64,000 nt of DNA from positions 1 through 64,000 of the forward strand of contig CAPEBR010000014.1 in assembly GCA_948602995.1 (NCBI GenBank), written 5' to 3'. Each line of letters starts with the position of its first letter. Position 1 is the first letter of the stretch. Under the pieces are notes generated by a model. It worked only from the letters and a program-made list of their open reading frames with translations. It was not told the DNA's origin and searched no databases. Positions 1 to 9,376 of this stretch are shown here, piece after piece. Source of the DNA: an uncultured Dorea sp. (GTDB taxonomy: Bacteria > Bacillota > Clostridia > Lachnospirales > Lachnospiraceae). A program made the translations under genes and the position numbers.

Positions 1-59
1 TGTCTTTAAATTACGTATGATTTCAAAACAAAAAATATTTAAGCGTCGGAGCTGATTTT

Positions 60-602
60 TTAGAATCCATTCTCCAAAAGCGACTGTAAAATCATGATGT
101 GGTACTCTTCATCCTGAATAATCCTCTTTAGGACAGCATTGACACAGTCATCCCGGATGGTACTGATATGCATCCGGTATTGCCGAATCGCATCTTTTTC
201 TGCCTGCAGGTCTGCCTTCAGCATCTTCGGAATACAGCCTGGAAGCACCAGGCAGGACGGAGACCACAGGCCGCCCGGCTGATTCGTCTCATAGCATACA
301 TTTCCTCCAAGTAAATGGATCAGCTCCCCAAGCTTCTGCAGATGCATCATCTCTGCCATTGCAATCCCCAGGATTGTCCGGATTAGGGAACAGTGCTCGC
401 CGGACATTCTGTTTTCATTATTAATGTACTGTAAAATTGCGGACAGCTCCGACACTGAACCGCAGTAATCAACCATTAATAGCTCTGCATATTTAGGATT
501 TCTCTCTCTTACCTGAATCGGAGGATAGGGCAGGTCTGCCATGATTGGCCTGATTCCCTGCAGGCTGCATTCATTGACTAACGGATATCGATTTCTTTCC
601 AT
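60..602 (-). CDS. Ferritin-like (diiron) domain protein
   Basis: Protein of 180 aa with a four-helix ferritin-like pattern. Two metal-ligand-type ExxH motifs are visible, one in the helix around residues 80-95 (AEMMHLQKL) and one near the C terminus (DEEYHIMIL), with an extra acidic helix (QAEKDAIRQY) between. This matches the small ferritin-like/rubrerythrin-related proteins common in Clostridia, which bind two iron or manganese ions and are often linked to oxidative stress or spore coats. The start is supported by AGGAGA 10 bases upstream of the ATG. It stands alone, followed by the left window edge, so operon context is unknown. The fold is fairly sure; metal and substrate are not. Confidence 0.7.
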   Translation of the reverse strand: MERNRYPLVNECSLQGIRPIMADLPYPPIQVRERNPKYAELLMVDYCGSVSELSAILQYINNENRMSGEHCSLIRTILGIAMAEMMHLQKLGELIHLLGGNVCYETNQPGGLWSPSCLVLPGCIPKMLKADLQAEKDAIRQYRMHISTIRDDCVNAVLKRIIQDEEYHIMILQSLLENGF

Positions 603-798
603 TTTTAATTCGTCTCCTAAAATGTTTTCAGTACATAATATGCCGCCGACTTTGGTTTGTCACCTTCAAGATACATCTTTCCTTTTAATCTACCTCTAAT
701 TTTTAATTCTAAACCCTACTGTCAGCAGATCCTTTCCACTGCCAGGCACACCAGTAAGGGGACGGGGCATTTTTAAAAATGCCCCGTCCCCAGCCAGC
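603..798. other. Intergenic region with palindrome
   Basis: About 200 bases between the ferritin-like gene and the Rpn-family gene. The only clear structure is the 34-bp palindrome listed separately. No ORF of note. Confidence 0.5.
758..791. repeat. 34-bp perfect palindrome, copy 1 of 5
   Basis: A 17-bp arm starting GGGGACGGGGCATTTTT followed at once by its exact reverse complement, so the whole unit is self-complementary. It lies just after the stop of the Rpn-family gene, where the transcript could form a strong hairpin. Four more copies occur in this window, all between genes. Confidence 0.95.
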
Positions 799-1794
799 TC
801 ACACTAAAATATGATACTGCTCCAACAACTTTCTCATTTTGGCAAGCTGTGCATCCTTATCGGCAAGTAAGGCATCCTTATCGGCAAGATCAGCCAAGAG
901 GGCATTTTTATCTGCAAGTAAGGCATCGTTGTCTGCCATTAAGGCCTTATTCCTGGCTATTAGTTCATCGTTTTCTTCATACAGACGTTCTTGGAGAACA
1001 CTGGGTAATTCAATGACTGGCTTTGTCATACGATCTACCTCCTTTCGAAAATGGTCATGTCTTTCAAATACTTTTTCTGCAGCACGCCGGAAGAGATTCA
1101 CGTAATCATCGTATTCCTTTCTTGTCAGATATCCCTGCTCCAGTTCGCTTCCTAATATTATCATAACTTCGCCAATAAAATCTGTCAATTCCTTTCTTGT
1201 CAGTGGATTTTTTATTTTCTTTCTCAGCCTTGGGCGCAGACGGAGCAGCACATAAGGGATAAACAGATTGAGATGCTTTTCATGAATTTCTTCCAGAGAA
1301 TAAGACTGGATTCTGACCGTAGGAATCTGATAAATGTGTTCGCTTCCATCCTGAAAAATAATACGGCAACGAAGGGATTCTGGAATCTTCCTGTTCTTTT
1401 CCGGGTAAATAACAGCGGAATGTGGAAACCGCATGACAACCTCTTTGTTCTCCGGCCCCGTCTCAGTCGTATGCTGCATGGCAAAATGCAGATCATAGGC
1501 AACCATGCGTATAACCATGTCCTGGTCATTATGCATCTGGCATTCGAGATGGTAGTAATCTGTCCCGTTTACCAAAAGTGCAATATCGGACAAACGGGAA
1601 CTGGGCGGTGCATCTGGATTTTCCTGATAGGTAGAGGATTCCGTTGCAAGCAGAATAATCGGGGTTCCCTTTGGATACTCTTTTCCGAAAACTTCCTTGA
1701 AAAGAGGAAACAACTGCTCCGGCATGGCATCCACAATCGCTTTTAGGATCTCATCCCACAGCCTGGTACCGTTAGGTATGGTTTTTTCTGTCAT
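799..1794 (-). CDS. Rpn-family PD-(D/E)XK nuclease / transposase-like protein
   Basis: A 331-aa member of the Rpn/YhgA-like family (recombination-promoting nucleases, often annotated as PD-(D/E)XK transposases). The nuclease signature is visible as D70 followed by the E84-C-Q86 strand (HLECQMHND), in the middle of a core that spans roughly residues 10-220. The C terminus (about 275-320) is a run of near-identical heptad-like units, ALLADKD and ALMADND, predicted to be a short coiled coil and prone to length change. Start chosen at the ATG after AAAGGA. Family members act on DNA; whether this copy moves or only recombines DNA is not shown. Its 5' flank is duplicated near 17.8-18.0 kb. Confidence 0.8.
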   Translation of the reverse strand: MTEKTIPNGTRLWDEILKAIVDAMPEQLFPLFKEVFGKEYPKGTPIILLATESSTYQENPDAPPSSRLSDIALLVNGTDYYHLECQMHNDQDMVIRMVAYDLHFAMQHTTETGPENKEVVMRFPHSAVIYPEKNRKIPESLRCRIIFQDGSEHIYQIPTVRIQSYSLEEIHEKHLNLFIPYVLLRLRPRLRKKIKNPLTRKELTDFIGEVMIILGSELEQGYLTRKEYDDYVNLFRRAAEKVFERHDHFRKEVDRMTKPVIELPSVLQERLYEENDELIARNKALMADNDALLADKNALLADLADKDALLADKDAQLAKMRKLLEQYHILV

Positions 1795-1807
1795 AAGTTA
1801 TAATTCC

Positions 1808-1975
1808 TTTCTGCTTTTGTAAAACATCTGTGACTGTAAAGATACAAAACAGTTGCAGACGTTCGTTAATAGGTTACAGATACTGTGAAATGTGGCGAAA
1901 TGCCAGAATTGCCGAACTTCCAGAAGGACAATGTCCGATAAGATTTCACACAACAAGTATAGCAGACAAGGGAAA
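1808..1975 (-). repeat. Rpn-gene 5' flank, duplicated at about 17.82-17.98 kb
   Basis: The segment directly upstream of the Rpn-family gene, including its leader (CAGATGTTTTACAAAAGC on the minus strand) and a conserved block around the motif TGTCCGATAAGATTTCAC, recurs at about 17818-17975 in the same orientation with around 85-90% identity by eye. It probably carries the promoter of this gene family and may have been moved with it. Confidence 0.8.
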
Positions 1976-2046
1976 GAATGTAAATGACTTTTCATCAAAG
2001 CATCAAATCTCCAGAATAAACGCATGATTATGTGGGTAAAGTCTTC

Positions 2047-3468
2047 CTAAATCGAAAGCAGTACCCGGATATTTTCAACATCCTTTTCCTTCTCTGCTTC
2101 TGTAAGCTCTGAAAATGGCACCAGATCTTTGTGGATTTTCTTTATGGAATCCTTATTTTTTCCGTTCTGCGGAATTCCATATCTCCAGTTATTTATGTAA
2201 TGATAACGATTCCACCGGATATGTTCAAGTTCTGCAAGCTCCATCATAAAAGATGCATCCGGTTCAGCTTTTCCGGTTTCCTGTTTCCAGTCCTCTATCA
2301 TCTGGAGGCGCACCTCGTGGTAATCTGCGGAACTGATATTTGAATATCTGGTAAAGGTATTCAATTTCCCCCACTCATATTCCATATTCTCTTTTATTTC
2401 CGCTGCACCAGAATACAAATGCGCATAGCGGAGGTTGATCGCTTTTGCTCTTTCAAGCAGTTTTTCTTCCAGGATATTTGGGAGATGTTCTGCCTCCCTG
2501 CGCCAGAAAAAGATACGAAGACGCTCCTGGCTTTCATAATGGAGTACCTCCTTCTGGTTTACGGCAAGTACATCTATCCGCTTTTCTGGTATGGCAAACA
2601 GAATATGACCCAGAAGCTCTGACGTATCGCTTACAATAATGCGGTCTGCTTCCGCAAACAGGTCAAGGGCATCATACCAGGGCTCTTCATGAAAAACAAC
2701 CGGATCATCTATCCTGGAAAGTTCATGATATACAGCCCGGAATCTTTCAGCCCTTCCAAAAACGTGGTATGTAATCTCCTGTTCCGGATGAAAAATATTA
2801 TTTTGCAGCCCCCATAAAAGCAACTGTTCCTCCAGGAGCCCAAACCTGGTGAAAATAATCTTAAGGCAGAAATTCTTCTGTTTTGCCTCTCTGTACAAGT
2901 TCTGGCGCTTCCAGAAAAGCCTTGCCGCAATCTCCTCCTCAAAAAACAGATTCAGATTCGCACCGGTTGCCCGTTCCATCATGGAACTGCATTTTAAATA
3001 GACCAGCTTTCCTGCAAGCTGATCATAATATTTCTGATAGAACAGAAAGTTTTCATCCTCCTGGCCCATTAGAATATATCGCTCCGCCTTTGGAAACCGG
3101 CTCTCATCACCCACCTGGATTCCGTGCCCTCTAAGCTGTCCGAGCAAAATAGACGTCTCTTCCTGCGGACCAAAAATTGCAACACTTCCGCCCTTTAAAT
3201 AAATGAAGCGGTTTTTGAATCTCCGCTTTAGCGATGACACCGCCATAACCAGCCCGCTGGCTGTCATAAGCGGCGCCGTCCATCTTGCAAGCTCAATCAA
3301 TATATTTTCTGCCGGCTCTATATTATTGAGAGTGTAGAAGCCGATGGCATGAAACAACGCATCATGAAGCGCTTCTTCTCCAATCGCAAGATACCCGATT
3401 GTCCCCAAAATGAAGGGAACGAAAAAAATAACAGCCTTTATTATCCTTTTTATAATCTCACTATACAT
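2047..3468 (-). CDS. Two-TM, Rossmann/RCK-like, RyR-domain membrane protein
   Basis: Protein of 473 aa. Two hydrophobic helices (about residues 10-29 and 62-82) flank a short pore-loop-like segment (ALFHAIGFYTLNN), an arrangement like two-TM ion channels. A Rossmann-like start follows (SVAIFGPQEETSILLGQLRG, near 95), resembling TrkA-N/RCK domains of K+ channels. The C-terminal 75 residues match the ryanodine-receptor repeat (RyR domain): HIRWNRYHYINNWRYG, then IHKDLVPFSELTEAEKEKD. RyR domains are known in prokaryotes, sometimes beside STAND NTPases. Start follows GGAGGG with good spacing. It lies directly downstream of the DUF4062-STAND gene on the same strand, separated by a small inverted-repeat element. 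Channel function and a role as immune effector are inference. Confidence 0.7.
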   Translation of the reverse strand: MYSEIIKRIIKAVIFFVPFILGTIGYLAIGEEALHDALFHAIGFYTLNNIEPAENILIELARWTAPLMTASGLVMAVSSLKRRFKNRFIYLKGGSVAIFGPQEETSILLGQLRGHGIQVGDESRFPKAERYILMGQEDENFLFYQKYYDQLAGKLVYLKCSSMMERATGANLNLFFEEEIAARLFWKRQNLYREAKQKNFCLKIIFTRFGLLEEQLLLWGLQNNIFHPEQEITYHVFGRAERFRAVYHELSRIDDPVVFHEEPWYDALDLFAEADRIIVSDTSELLGHILFAIPEKRIDVLAVNQKEVLHYESQERLRIFFWRREAEHLPNILEEKLLERAKAINLRYAHLYSGAAEIKENMEYEWGKLNTFTRYSNISSADYHEVRLQMIEDWKQETGKAEPDASFMMELAELEHIRWNRYHYINNWRYGIPQNGKNKDSIKKIHKDLVPFSELTEAEKEKDVENIRVLLSI

Positions 3469-3485
3469 CTGATACCCTCCGTCTT

Positions 3486-3616
3486 ATTATACTCACAGCC
3501 GATGAAATCTGCCATGAGTATCGCGCCAGCCGCAGCCGCAAAGCGACATAATTCCGCATGCGGCTGTGCGCATCCATTTATACTGAGCGGCAGATTTCAT
3601 CGGCGCTCAGTATAAT
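3486..3616. repeat. MITE-like element A, copy 1 (131 bp)
   Basis: Ends are near-perfect 28-bp inverted repeats: ATTATACTCACAGCCGATGA continuing to AATCTGCC at the left, and the reverse complement of ATTATACTGAGCGCCGATGA at the right. The centre is GC-rich and can form a second hairpin (CCGCAGCCGCAAAGC). A related copy lies at 59351-59480. A half end (GGCGCTCAGTATAA) is repeated at about 3660-3673. It sits between the STAND gene and the RyR gene. Confidence 0.85.
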
Positions 3617-3722
3617 ATATCAGGCGCTATTACTTCAAAATGAATACAATGTTGTACTGGCGCTCAGTATAAATAGTTTCCAATCTATTATTTTAATGCT
3701 GCAGACACAATGATTCACAGTA

Positions 3723-6700
3723 CTAATCCGGACAGACCACTCCGCAATAGCCGAGAGAGACTCTCCATTCTTTGTGCCATACTCTCCAAAATGTCATCTG
3801 ATACTGACGGTAGACCTCATATAAAGAGGATTGCTTTGGATCATTCCCGATCTCTTCAATATTTCCAAAGATATCCATTTCCCCGGCCATCCAGATGCGT
3901 TTTTCCTTTAGAATCCAATTCTTGAAGTCCTCTGCCCATTCTGCTGCGTTTTCCTTCAGAAGTTCCTCAAAAAAGTCTCTGATCTCCGGGTCTTCGCTCT
4001 TCTCCCTTTGCCGGCTTATTTCTTTAAGGAAAAGGCTCTTATCACCAGTCCGTCTGTAAATCTCTGCTTCTAAGGATGGAACCGGAATATAACTGAACAC
4101 CCTTGTGTTTTTTATATCCTGAAGCATGCAGAAGTTTTTCGCAGATAGCCCTCCCATATGGATTTCTCTGTAATTCTTCCTCCAGAAATTCCATATTTCT
4201 CTTTCCGCATCCCCTTTCTCCTCTTTCCCGGACGCCTGTTCCCAGATGCACCGGCATAAATTGAAGATGTTTTCTTCCAGGTCAGCTCTGTCTATCTTCC
4301 AGATAATGCCTCCTTTTGTCAGACGCTTCAGCTCTGCCGCCTGTTCCTCCCAGGTAAACCGGCACTGGTCCGCTTTTGCATCCTTCTTATTCCCATTCAC
4401 ACAGGCATCCCATACTTCTGCAAGTCTTACAAAATAATATTTTCTTAACTGTTCATTCATAGAAAAATAGAGTTCCTGGTCTGCAATCATTTTCAAGATA
4501 TGGAGGCTCCGGTACGCCTCTTCCTGTTCAGCTATACCTCTGCCGGTTTTCTCGTAATTCTCCAGGAAAGGCACCGGGTTTCCGGTTATTTCCTCATACA
4601 GATTATCAGAATACGGATCCTGTTCCGCTTCTGTACTTCCCGTATAAATGCATCTGATCTCTTCGATCGTCTTCTCCAACTGTTCTTCATCCTCCCAGTA
4701 AAGCAGGCACATGGCTCTGGCAAGCAGGCAGAGTCTGTGAGCCTCTTTATAACAAGGTTCATGCTCCTCGATCCTGGCCAGCCACAGACACGCTTCTTCA
4801 AAGCAGCCTAGCCTAATCCACATCTGACCAATTCCCAGTCTGTTGAAGGGCAGGATCGTATTTTCATAATCCGGATACTCCTTCAGGCAGGAATAAATGT
4901 AAGGCCACATATTCCAGAAAGAGCTAATCTGCACCATGGAATCACATAGATCGTAATACGACAGAGCACGTAAAAAATTCTCTATGCTTCGCTCCATCTT
5001 AATGTCCTTCTTCCTGCAAAGGGAAACTGCCTGACACAGTATCTCAAAAACCTCTCTGTCCTTCCACCCTTTTTGTTCAGCTAGACACAACACCTTTTCA
5101 AGAGCCTGAAACATATAAGTCTGTGCGAACGGAAGATAATCTTCGTCAGATACCTTCTCCATACACCGCTTAAATATAGCTTTATATTCTTCATAACATC
5201 TATAGTCCCCCATACCTTCTTCCAAAAGTTCTGCATTCTTCCAGGATGCATACAGAGCATAAAAATAGGTTTTTACATCCATTTTCCGTTCATTAATTCT
5301 CCGAACCAGTTTTCCGTCCTTTATTTCAGTAAGCCGGATTTCTTTTAATGTTCTCTTTACATCTGCTTTCTGGTACGCCCAGTAGTAAATCGCCCGGAGG
5401 TATAGTGTTTTAGCTCTCTCATAAGACTTTTCGCCGAATTGCAGATCACCCTCCAGAAGAAGCAGCTGTCCACTGATCCATGGATCCTGTTCTCTTCCTT
5501 TTCCCAGTTCCATGAGAATCTCCATATATGTGCGCGCCCGCTCATGCTCTCCCTTTTTCAGGAAAATCCGTGCCAGTATATATAGAAATTCTGATTTCGT
5601 GCCGAAGGCATCTACGTCTGTTTCCTCTTCGCGTCTTTCTAAAAGCTGCATTCCTTTTTGGACAACAACAAGCGCCTCCTCATCCTTTCCACTGTGATAA
5701 AGCCCTCTGCCCGCAATCTGAAGAGCTGACAGAAAAGTACTCTCTGACTCTCCCGAAGGGTTCTTTTCATACCACTCCTCTGACAGCTTCTGAAGATCAT
5801 AAATATATGGAAGCGCCTCTCTGGCACACAGTTTATCATCCAGGTTTTCTGCCATCAGTGCACAGGCCTGTATATACCGGATCCAGTCTGCATCCTTCCC
5901 CGGCTTCCAGCCTTTTCTTTCATCCTCTTTCAGGCAGTCATACGCTTTTTTTGCATATTTTAATGACATATTGGTCTGGAATAGAAAGGCTTCCTCTTCT
6001 GCCTTCTTTAAAAGGCTCTCTTCATAATATTCTCTGTCCAGATAAGGATACTGCCGGTCTGACAATTCTTCAAAATAAGCAAACCCCAAATCCCATGCCT
6101 GCTTTTCTTTTTTGACCCAGTCATCCCTGGAATCGAACTGCAGGCGCTGAAACCTGGCGCTGATATTTCCCGCAAAATAAACCGCCTGGTCTGCCACCAT
6201 ATGCTGCCAGTAAGCATTATGCTTCAGCTGGTATGCGCGTTTGCATACGTCTAGTGCTTCATACCGGTACTGGTAACAGATTTCCGGTTCTACATTAGCT
6301 CCATAGAAATTCAGAATTCCATAGAGAACCTTTAGAGTCGCAACTTCTGGATATTCCTCACAAAGCTTTCTGGCAAGCTCTAACGCTGTCTTCACATACT
6401 GCCTTCCTTTATCCGGGTTTTCCCTTCTGCAGTGCAGGCTTCCCACTTCATACAGTTGTATTTCCTGAAGTCGAAATCTCTTTTCTCTGGTATATTCTGG
6501 AAACTTCTTATAAATCTCCAAAGCCGCCTCCGTATATGATGGAAGCAACTCCCCAAGATGGATACGGCTCTTTGCTAATAACAGATAGCTATAATGCGTA
6601 AAGCTGAAAACCATCTCTTTTCCAATAACCGGATGTGTAAAAAGACCTTCTACCTCCTTAAGAAGACTCTTAAGCAATGCGACAGCAGATTCATATTTTT

Positions 6701-9029
6701 CATCATCCAGCAGATTCCATACCTCCATAAAGGTTCCCTTAATCTTCCAGTGAGCCCTCTGGTCCGGTTCTTCCATCTGGGGTATTAGCAGACGCAACTC
6801 CCGGGTATACTCTGCCTGCATTTCTTTGTCTCTGTTCATGTTCCAGAGCTCCATAACGGCATCTGCCCTAAGCCCGGCCTTGAGCTTCCTGTTACCAGCA
6901 ACACTTACGCAGATACTGTCAAAGAATTTTTTCGTTTTATTCGTGCCTTTGGTTTTATCAGCATCTCCCCAAAACTTGAAGAGCTTTTCTACCTCTCCCT
7001 CATCTCTTATCATATCGCGAAAATATTTTTCTGCATCCGCATCCTCTGAGACTAGCTTTACAGCAAGTTTTCTTACTTTCCCAAAGGAACTCCATTCCCT
7101 GCAGTTCATTAGGACCGTCTTTCCCTGTCTGTCTCTGCTCTTCAGGATATGAAGATAACCTTCCCGCTCCATGAATCCGGGGTTCGTTCTGCTGTAGTCT
7201 ACAAAACAGCAGGTGATCCTGTCTTTTTCTGATCCCATGTTCTTTTTTACTGCTTCATAAAAAATCCGGTGGGAATAAATCCAACATCCGTCTTCCTTTT
7301 CTGTAAATACATCATATAGATAATATAAAATCTCCTGGAATCTGATCTGGGAAAACCTCTCGTCAAGACTCCCCATCATTGCTGCAATCTCACGCTCCGT
7401 AAGCCCTGTCTCTGACATCGCAATCAGATAAGTAACCTTTTTGAAAAAGGAACTGTCAAACATTTCCCCTACCCACTCAAACAGCTGGACGGCCTGTTCC
7501 TCCACCTCGCCGGGTGACTGCCTGATAATCTCCATCATATACTGGTGAAGTCCCTCCATACCCGGAGCCAGCCGCTCCGCCTGCTCAAATTCCTCTTTGC
7601 GCATGGCGAACAAACGCTGAAGGAGTAAAGATAAAAACAAAGGATTTCCCGAGCCTCTTTTCTGACAAATCTGATCCTCTAAAAAGGCATCTATTTTCTT
7701 CCCGCGACAGGCGCTTGTCTTTTGTATCAGTAATTTTTTATCCACATTGCTGAAGCTCTGCACCTTTATAAGCCGGATTTTTCTCGCGCGAAGAAGAGCC
7801 TTATCATAAGGAAACCCACTTAAGGCAGAAGTAATCACAAATAGATTGGGACATAAATCCAGGATATCCAGATATGCTTCCTCAGACTCTAGATACATCT
7901 GATCCAGTGCATCAATAAAACAATAGACCGGTTTCCTTTTCGCTTCTTCATCCAGTTTGTGCAGATATTGAGTGGGATCCTCCGGATTCCATACATGGGA
8001 GACGCCCAGGATCTCCTCTAGCCTGTAGATCAGAACAGACTTTAATACATCCGGATTCTGACAGCCCGGATTCCCACTGAAATACAGAATCACCGGCGCT
8101 CCAAGAAGTTCTGCTTCCCAGGATAACTTCGCCAAAAGCGCGCTTTTACCGCATCCAGCCTCCCCGTAAAAATGCATACACTGTTCTTTACCGTAGACAT
8201 ACTTTATCTCTTCGTCACTGGCCTTTCTAAAATATAGCCTTTCTTTATCGCCTGCCATAGACCACAGACCATTTATAGCCTCTTTTTCTTCATATAGCCT
8301 TGGAGTATAGGATGCCAGATACCGTTCCCTTATGTACCTTGCATCCAGGATGTACTGTTCTGTCGGATGAAGAGCCTGTCTTCCGGCAAGTTCCTCCTGC
8401 AGCAGCTCTTTAAGAAGCCTGCCGATCTCCTCACCCCAGCTTTCAAGGCCTGCTACAGCCTGTCTGTCACGATCCCACTGCACTTTGTAATCAATGATCT
8501 TTGCATTTTCCCTTGAACGGATCTGCTCTTTTAACTTCTTAAGCTTTTCTTTATGTACCGGACTCTCCCCAAGATAAATGGAACGCTGCTCTTCTGGAAT
8601 CTGACTTATAAAATCCGGATCCCGGAAACAGAAAATGCATCTTTCCAGTGTCTCTTCCTCGCTCAGGGCGCCATACCTGATTTCCAGACTGGTGATGCTC
8701 ATAGTAGCTTCGTAATGCTGTTTTAAACGTTCATCCCGCAGATTTTCCACCAGCTGTTTATCTGGAATCCATCCGTATCGCTCTCCCAGCAGAACAATAA
8801 TATATGGCTTACACCGGTCAATGGCGTCAATGCATACACGCAAGACCTGATAGCCGCTCTCCTCCTCACTCATCTGGTAGGTATCTACACCCCACCGGAG
8901 ATCCAGCTCCTGTACATCCTCTCCATACTTTCCCACCAGCCTCCGAATCCCCGGAAACACTTTTTCGTGCAGATAATCACGTTCTGCCTGCATATCTTTA
9001 AAAGTACTGGATATAAATATTGATTTCAT
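3723..9029 (-). CDS. DUF4062-STAND NTPase with C-terminal TPR-like repeats
   Basis: Very large cytoplasmic protein, 1768 aa. The N terminus (1-160) is a DUF4062 domain, a TIR-like Rossmann fold found in NLR-type proteins, with the hallmark start MKSIFISSTFKDMQAERDYL and LLGERYGW near 80. A STAND/NACHT-type NTPase follows: Walker A GEAGCGKS at 289-296, Walker B CFIDALD ending near 375, then a sensor-like FVITSAL. The remaining ~1000 residues are helical repeats of TPR type. The start is the ATG with AGGAGAAGG upstream; the frame is open for 92 more codons but that extension crosses a repeat element and is rejected. The architecture is that of prokaryotic NLR-like sensors such as Avs and other antiviral STANDs. 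The next gene encodes the RyR membrane protein, a likely partner. What it senses is unknown. Confidence 0.8.
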   Translation of the reverse strand: MKSIFISSTFKDMQAERDYLHEKVFPGIRRLVGKYGEDVQELDLRWGVDTYQMSEEESGYQVLRVCIDAIDRCKPYIIVLLGERYGWIPDKQLVENLRDERLKQHYEATMSITSLEIRYGALSEEETLERCIFCFRDPDFISQIPEEQRSIYLGESPVHKEKLKKLKEQIRSRENAKIIDYKVQWDRDRQAVAGLESWGEEIGRLLKELLQEELAGRQALHPTEQYILDARYIRERYLASYTPRLYEEKEAINGLWSMAGDKERLYFRKASDEEIKYVYGKEQCMHFYGEAGCGKSALLAKLSWEAELLGAPVILYFSGNPGCQNPDVLKSVLIYRLEEILGVSHVWNPEDPTQYLHKLDEEAKRKPVYCFIDALDQMYLESEEAYLDILDLCPNLFVITSALSGFPYDKALLRARKIRLIKVQSFSNVDKKLLIQKTSACRGKKIDAFLEDQICQKRGSGNPLFLSLLLQRLFAMRKEEFEQAERLAPGMEGLHQYMMEIIRQSPGEVEEQAVQLFEWVGEMFDSSFFKKVTYLIAMSETGLTEREIAAMMGSLDERFSQIRFQEILYYLYDVFTEKEDGCWIYSHRIFYEAVKKNMGSEKDRITCCFVDYSRTNPGFMEREGYLHILKSRDRQGKTVLMNCREWSSFGKVRKLAVKLVSEDADAEKYFRDMIRDEGEVEKLFKFWGDADKTKGTNKTKKFFDSICVSVAGNRKLKAGLRADAVMELWNMNRDKEMQAEYTRELRLLIPQMEEPDQRAHWKIKGTFMEVWNLLDDEKYESAVALLKSLLKEVEGLFTHPVIGKEMVFSFTHYSYLLLAKSRIHLGELLPSYTEAALEIYKKFPEYTREKRFRLQEIQLYEVGSLHCRRENPDKGRQYVKTALELARKLCEEYPEVATLKVLYGILNFYGANVEPEICYQYRYEALDVCKRAYQLKHNAYWQHMVADQAVYFAGNISARFQRLQFDSRDDWVKKEKQAWDLGFAYFEELSDRQYPYLDREYYEESLLKKAEEEAFLFQTNMSLKYAKKAYDCLKEDERKGWKPGKDADWIRYIQACALMAENLDDKLCAREALPYIYDLQKLSEEWYEKNPSGESESTFLSALQIAGRGLYHSGKDEEALVVVQKGMQLLERREEETDVDAFGTKSEFLYILARIFLKKGEHERARTYMEILMELGKGREQDPWISGQLLLLEGDLQFGEKSYERAKTLYLRAIYYWAYQKADVKRTLKEIRLTEIKDGKLVRRINERKMDVKTYFYALYASWKNAELLEEGMGDYRCYEEYKAIFKRCMEKVSDEDYLPFAQTYMFQALEKVLCLAEQKGWKDREVFEILCQAVSLCRKKDIKMERSIENFLRALSYYDLCDSMVQISSFWNMWPYIYSCLKEYPDYENTILPFNRLGIGQMWIRLGCFEEACLWLARIEEHEPCYKEAHRLCLLARAMCLLYWEDEEQLEKTIEEIRCIYTGSTEAEQDPYSDNLYEEITGNPVPFLENYEKTGRGIAEQEEAYRSLHILKMIADQELYFSMNEQLRKYYFVRLAEVWDACVNGNKKDAKADQCRFTWEEQAAELKRLTKGGIIWKIDRADLEENIFNLCRCIWEQASGKEEKGDAEREIWNFWRKNYREIHMGGLSAKNFCMLQDIKNTRVFSYIPVPSLEAEIYRRTGDKSLFLKEISRQREKSEDPEIRDFFEELLKENAAEWAEDFKNWILKEKRIWMAGEMDIFGNIEEIGNDPKQSSLYEVYRQYQMTFWRVWHKEWRVSLGYCGVVCPD

Positions 9030-9140
9030 TTTCCTTCTCCTGTTTATCTGCTGCCAGACTGAATCATAATTTTTCGATATATTGTTGTTTTTAGTATAAA
9101 GTATCAGTAAATAAAATGCAATAAGAGTAGTTGATATAGT

Positions 9141-9285
9141 GTTACTATTCACGGCCCAGGAATGCGCTGAACTGCGCATTCCGTAAGAACATGATGGGGT
9201 GTGAGGGGCGGTTTTTGCGTAGCAAAACTTGGAATGCCGCCCCGAATTGTTACTATGAGCGTCATTACGGGCCGTGAATAGTAAC
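9141..9285. repeat. MITE-like element B, copy 1 (145 bp)
   Basis: Bounded by a perfect 17-bp inverted repeat, GTTACTATTCACGGCCC and its complement. Inside are two nested hairpins (AATGCGC..GCGCATT and a GGGGCGG..CCGCCCC pair). A full-length relative lies at 18012-18158, and partial ones near 18465-18590 and 63508-63550. Confidence 0.85.
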
Positions 9286-9306
9286 GATATTCCACAAACA
9301 GTCAAA

Positions 9307-9326
9307 ACATGTGTCTTGTCATATGT
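9307..9326 (+). promoter_or_regulatory. Probable NiaR operator of the nad operon
   Basis: Imperfect dyad ACATGTGTCTTGTCATATGT overlapping the -35 box of the nad promoter. NiaR (YrxA) represses NAD synthesis genes in Firmicutes with nicotinic acid as co-repressor and binds a dyad of this general size. The niaR gene is the last gene of the operon, so autoregulation is expected. Assignment rests on position and symmetry. Confidence 0.6.
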
Positions 9327-9344
9327 AATAAATGGTGCTATAAT
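9316..9344 (+). promoter_or_regulatory. nadABC-niaR promoter
   Basis: -35 TTGTCA, 17-base spacer, perfect -10 TATAAT, followed about 30 bases later by the ribosome site AAAGGAAAGGA and the nadA ATG. Confidence 0.8.
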
Positions 9345-9376
9345 AAGTTGAATTTTACAAAGGAAAGGATAAAGCT

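Noticed and set aside
9030..9305. Upstream extension of the STAND protein by 92 residues
   Set aside because: The extension crosses repeat element B and the internal ATG has a strong ribosome site and the typical DUF4062 start.
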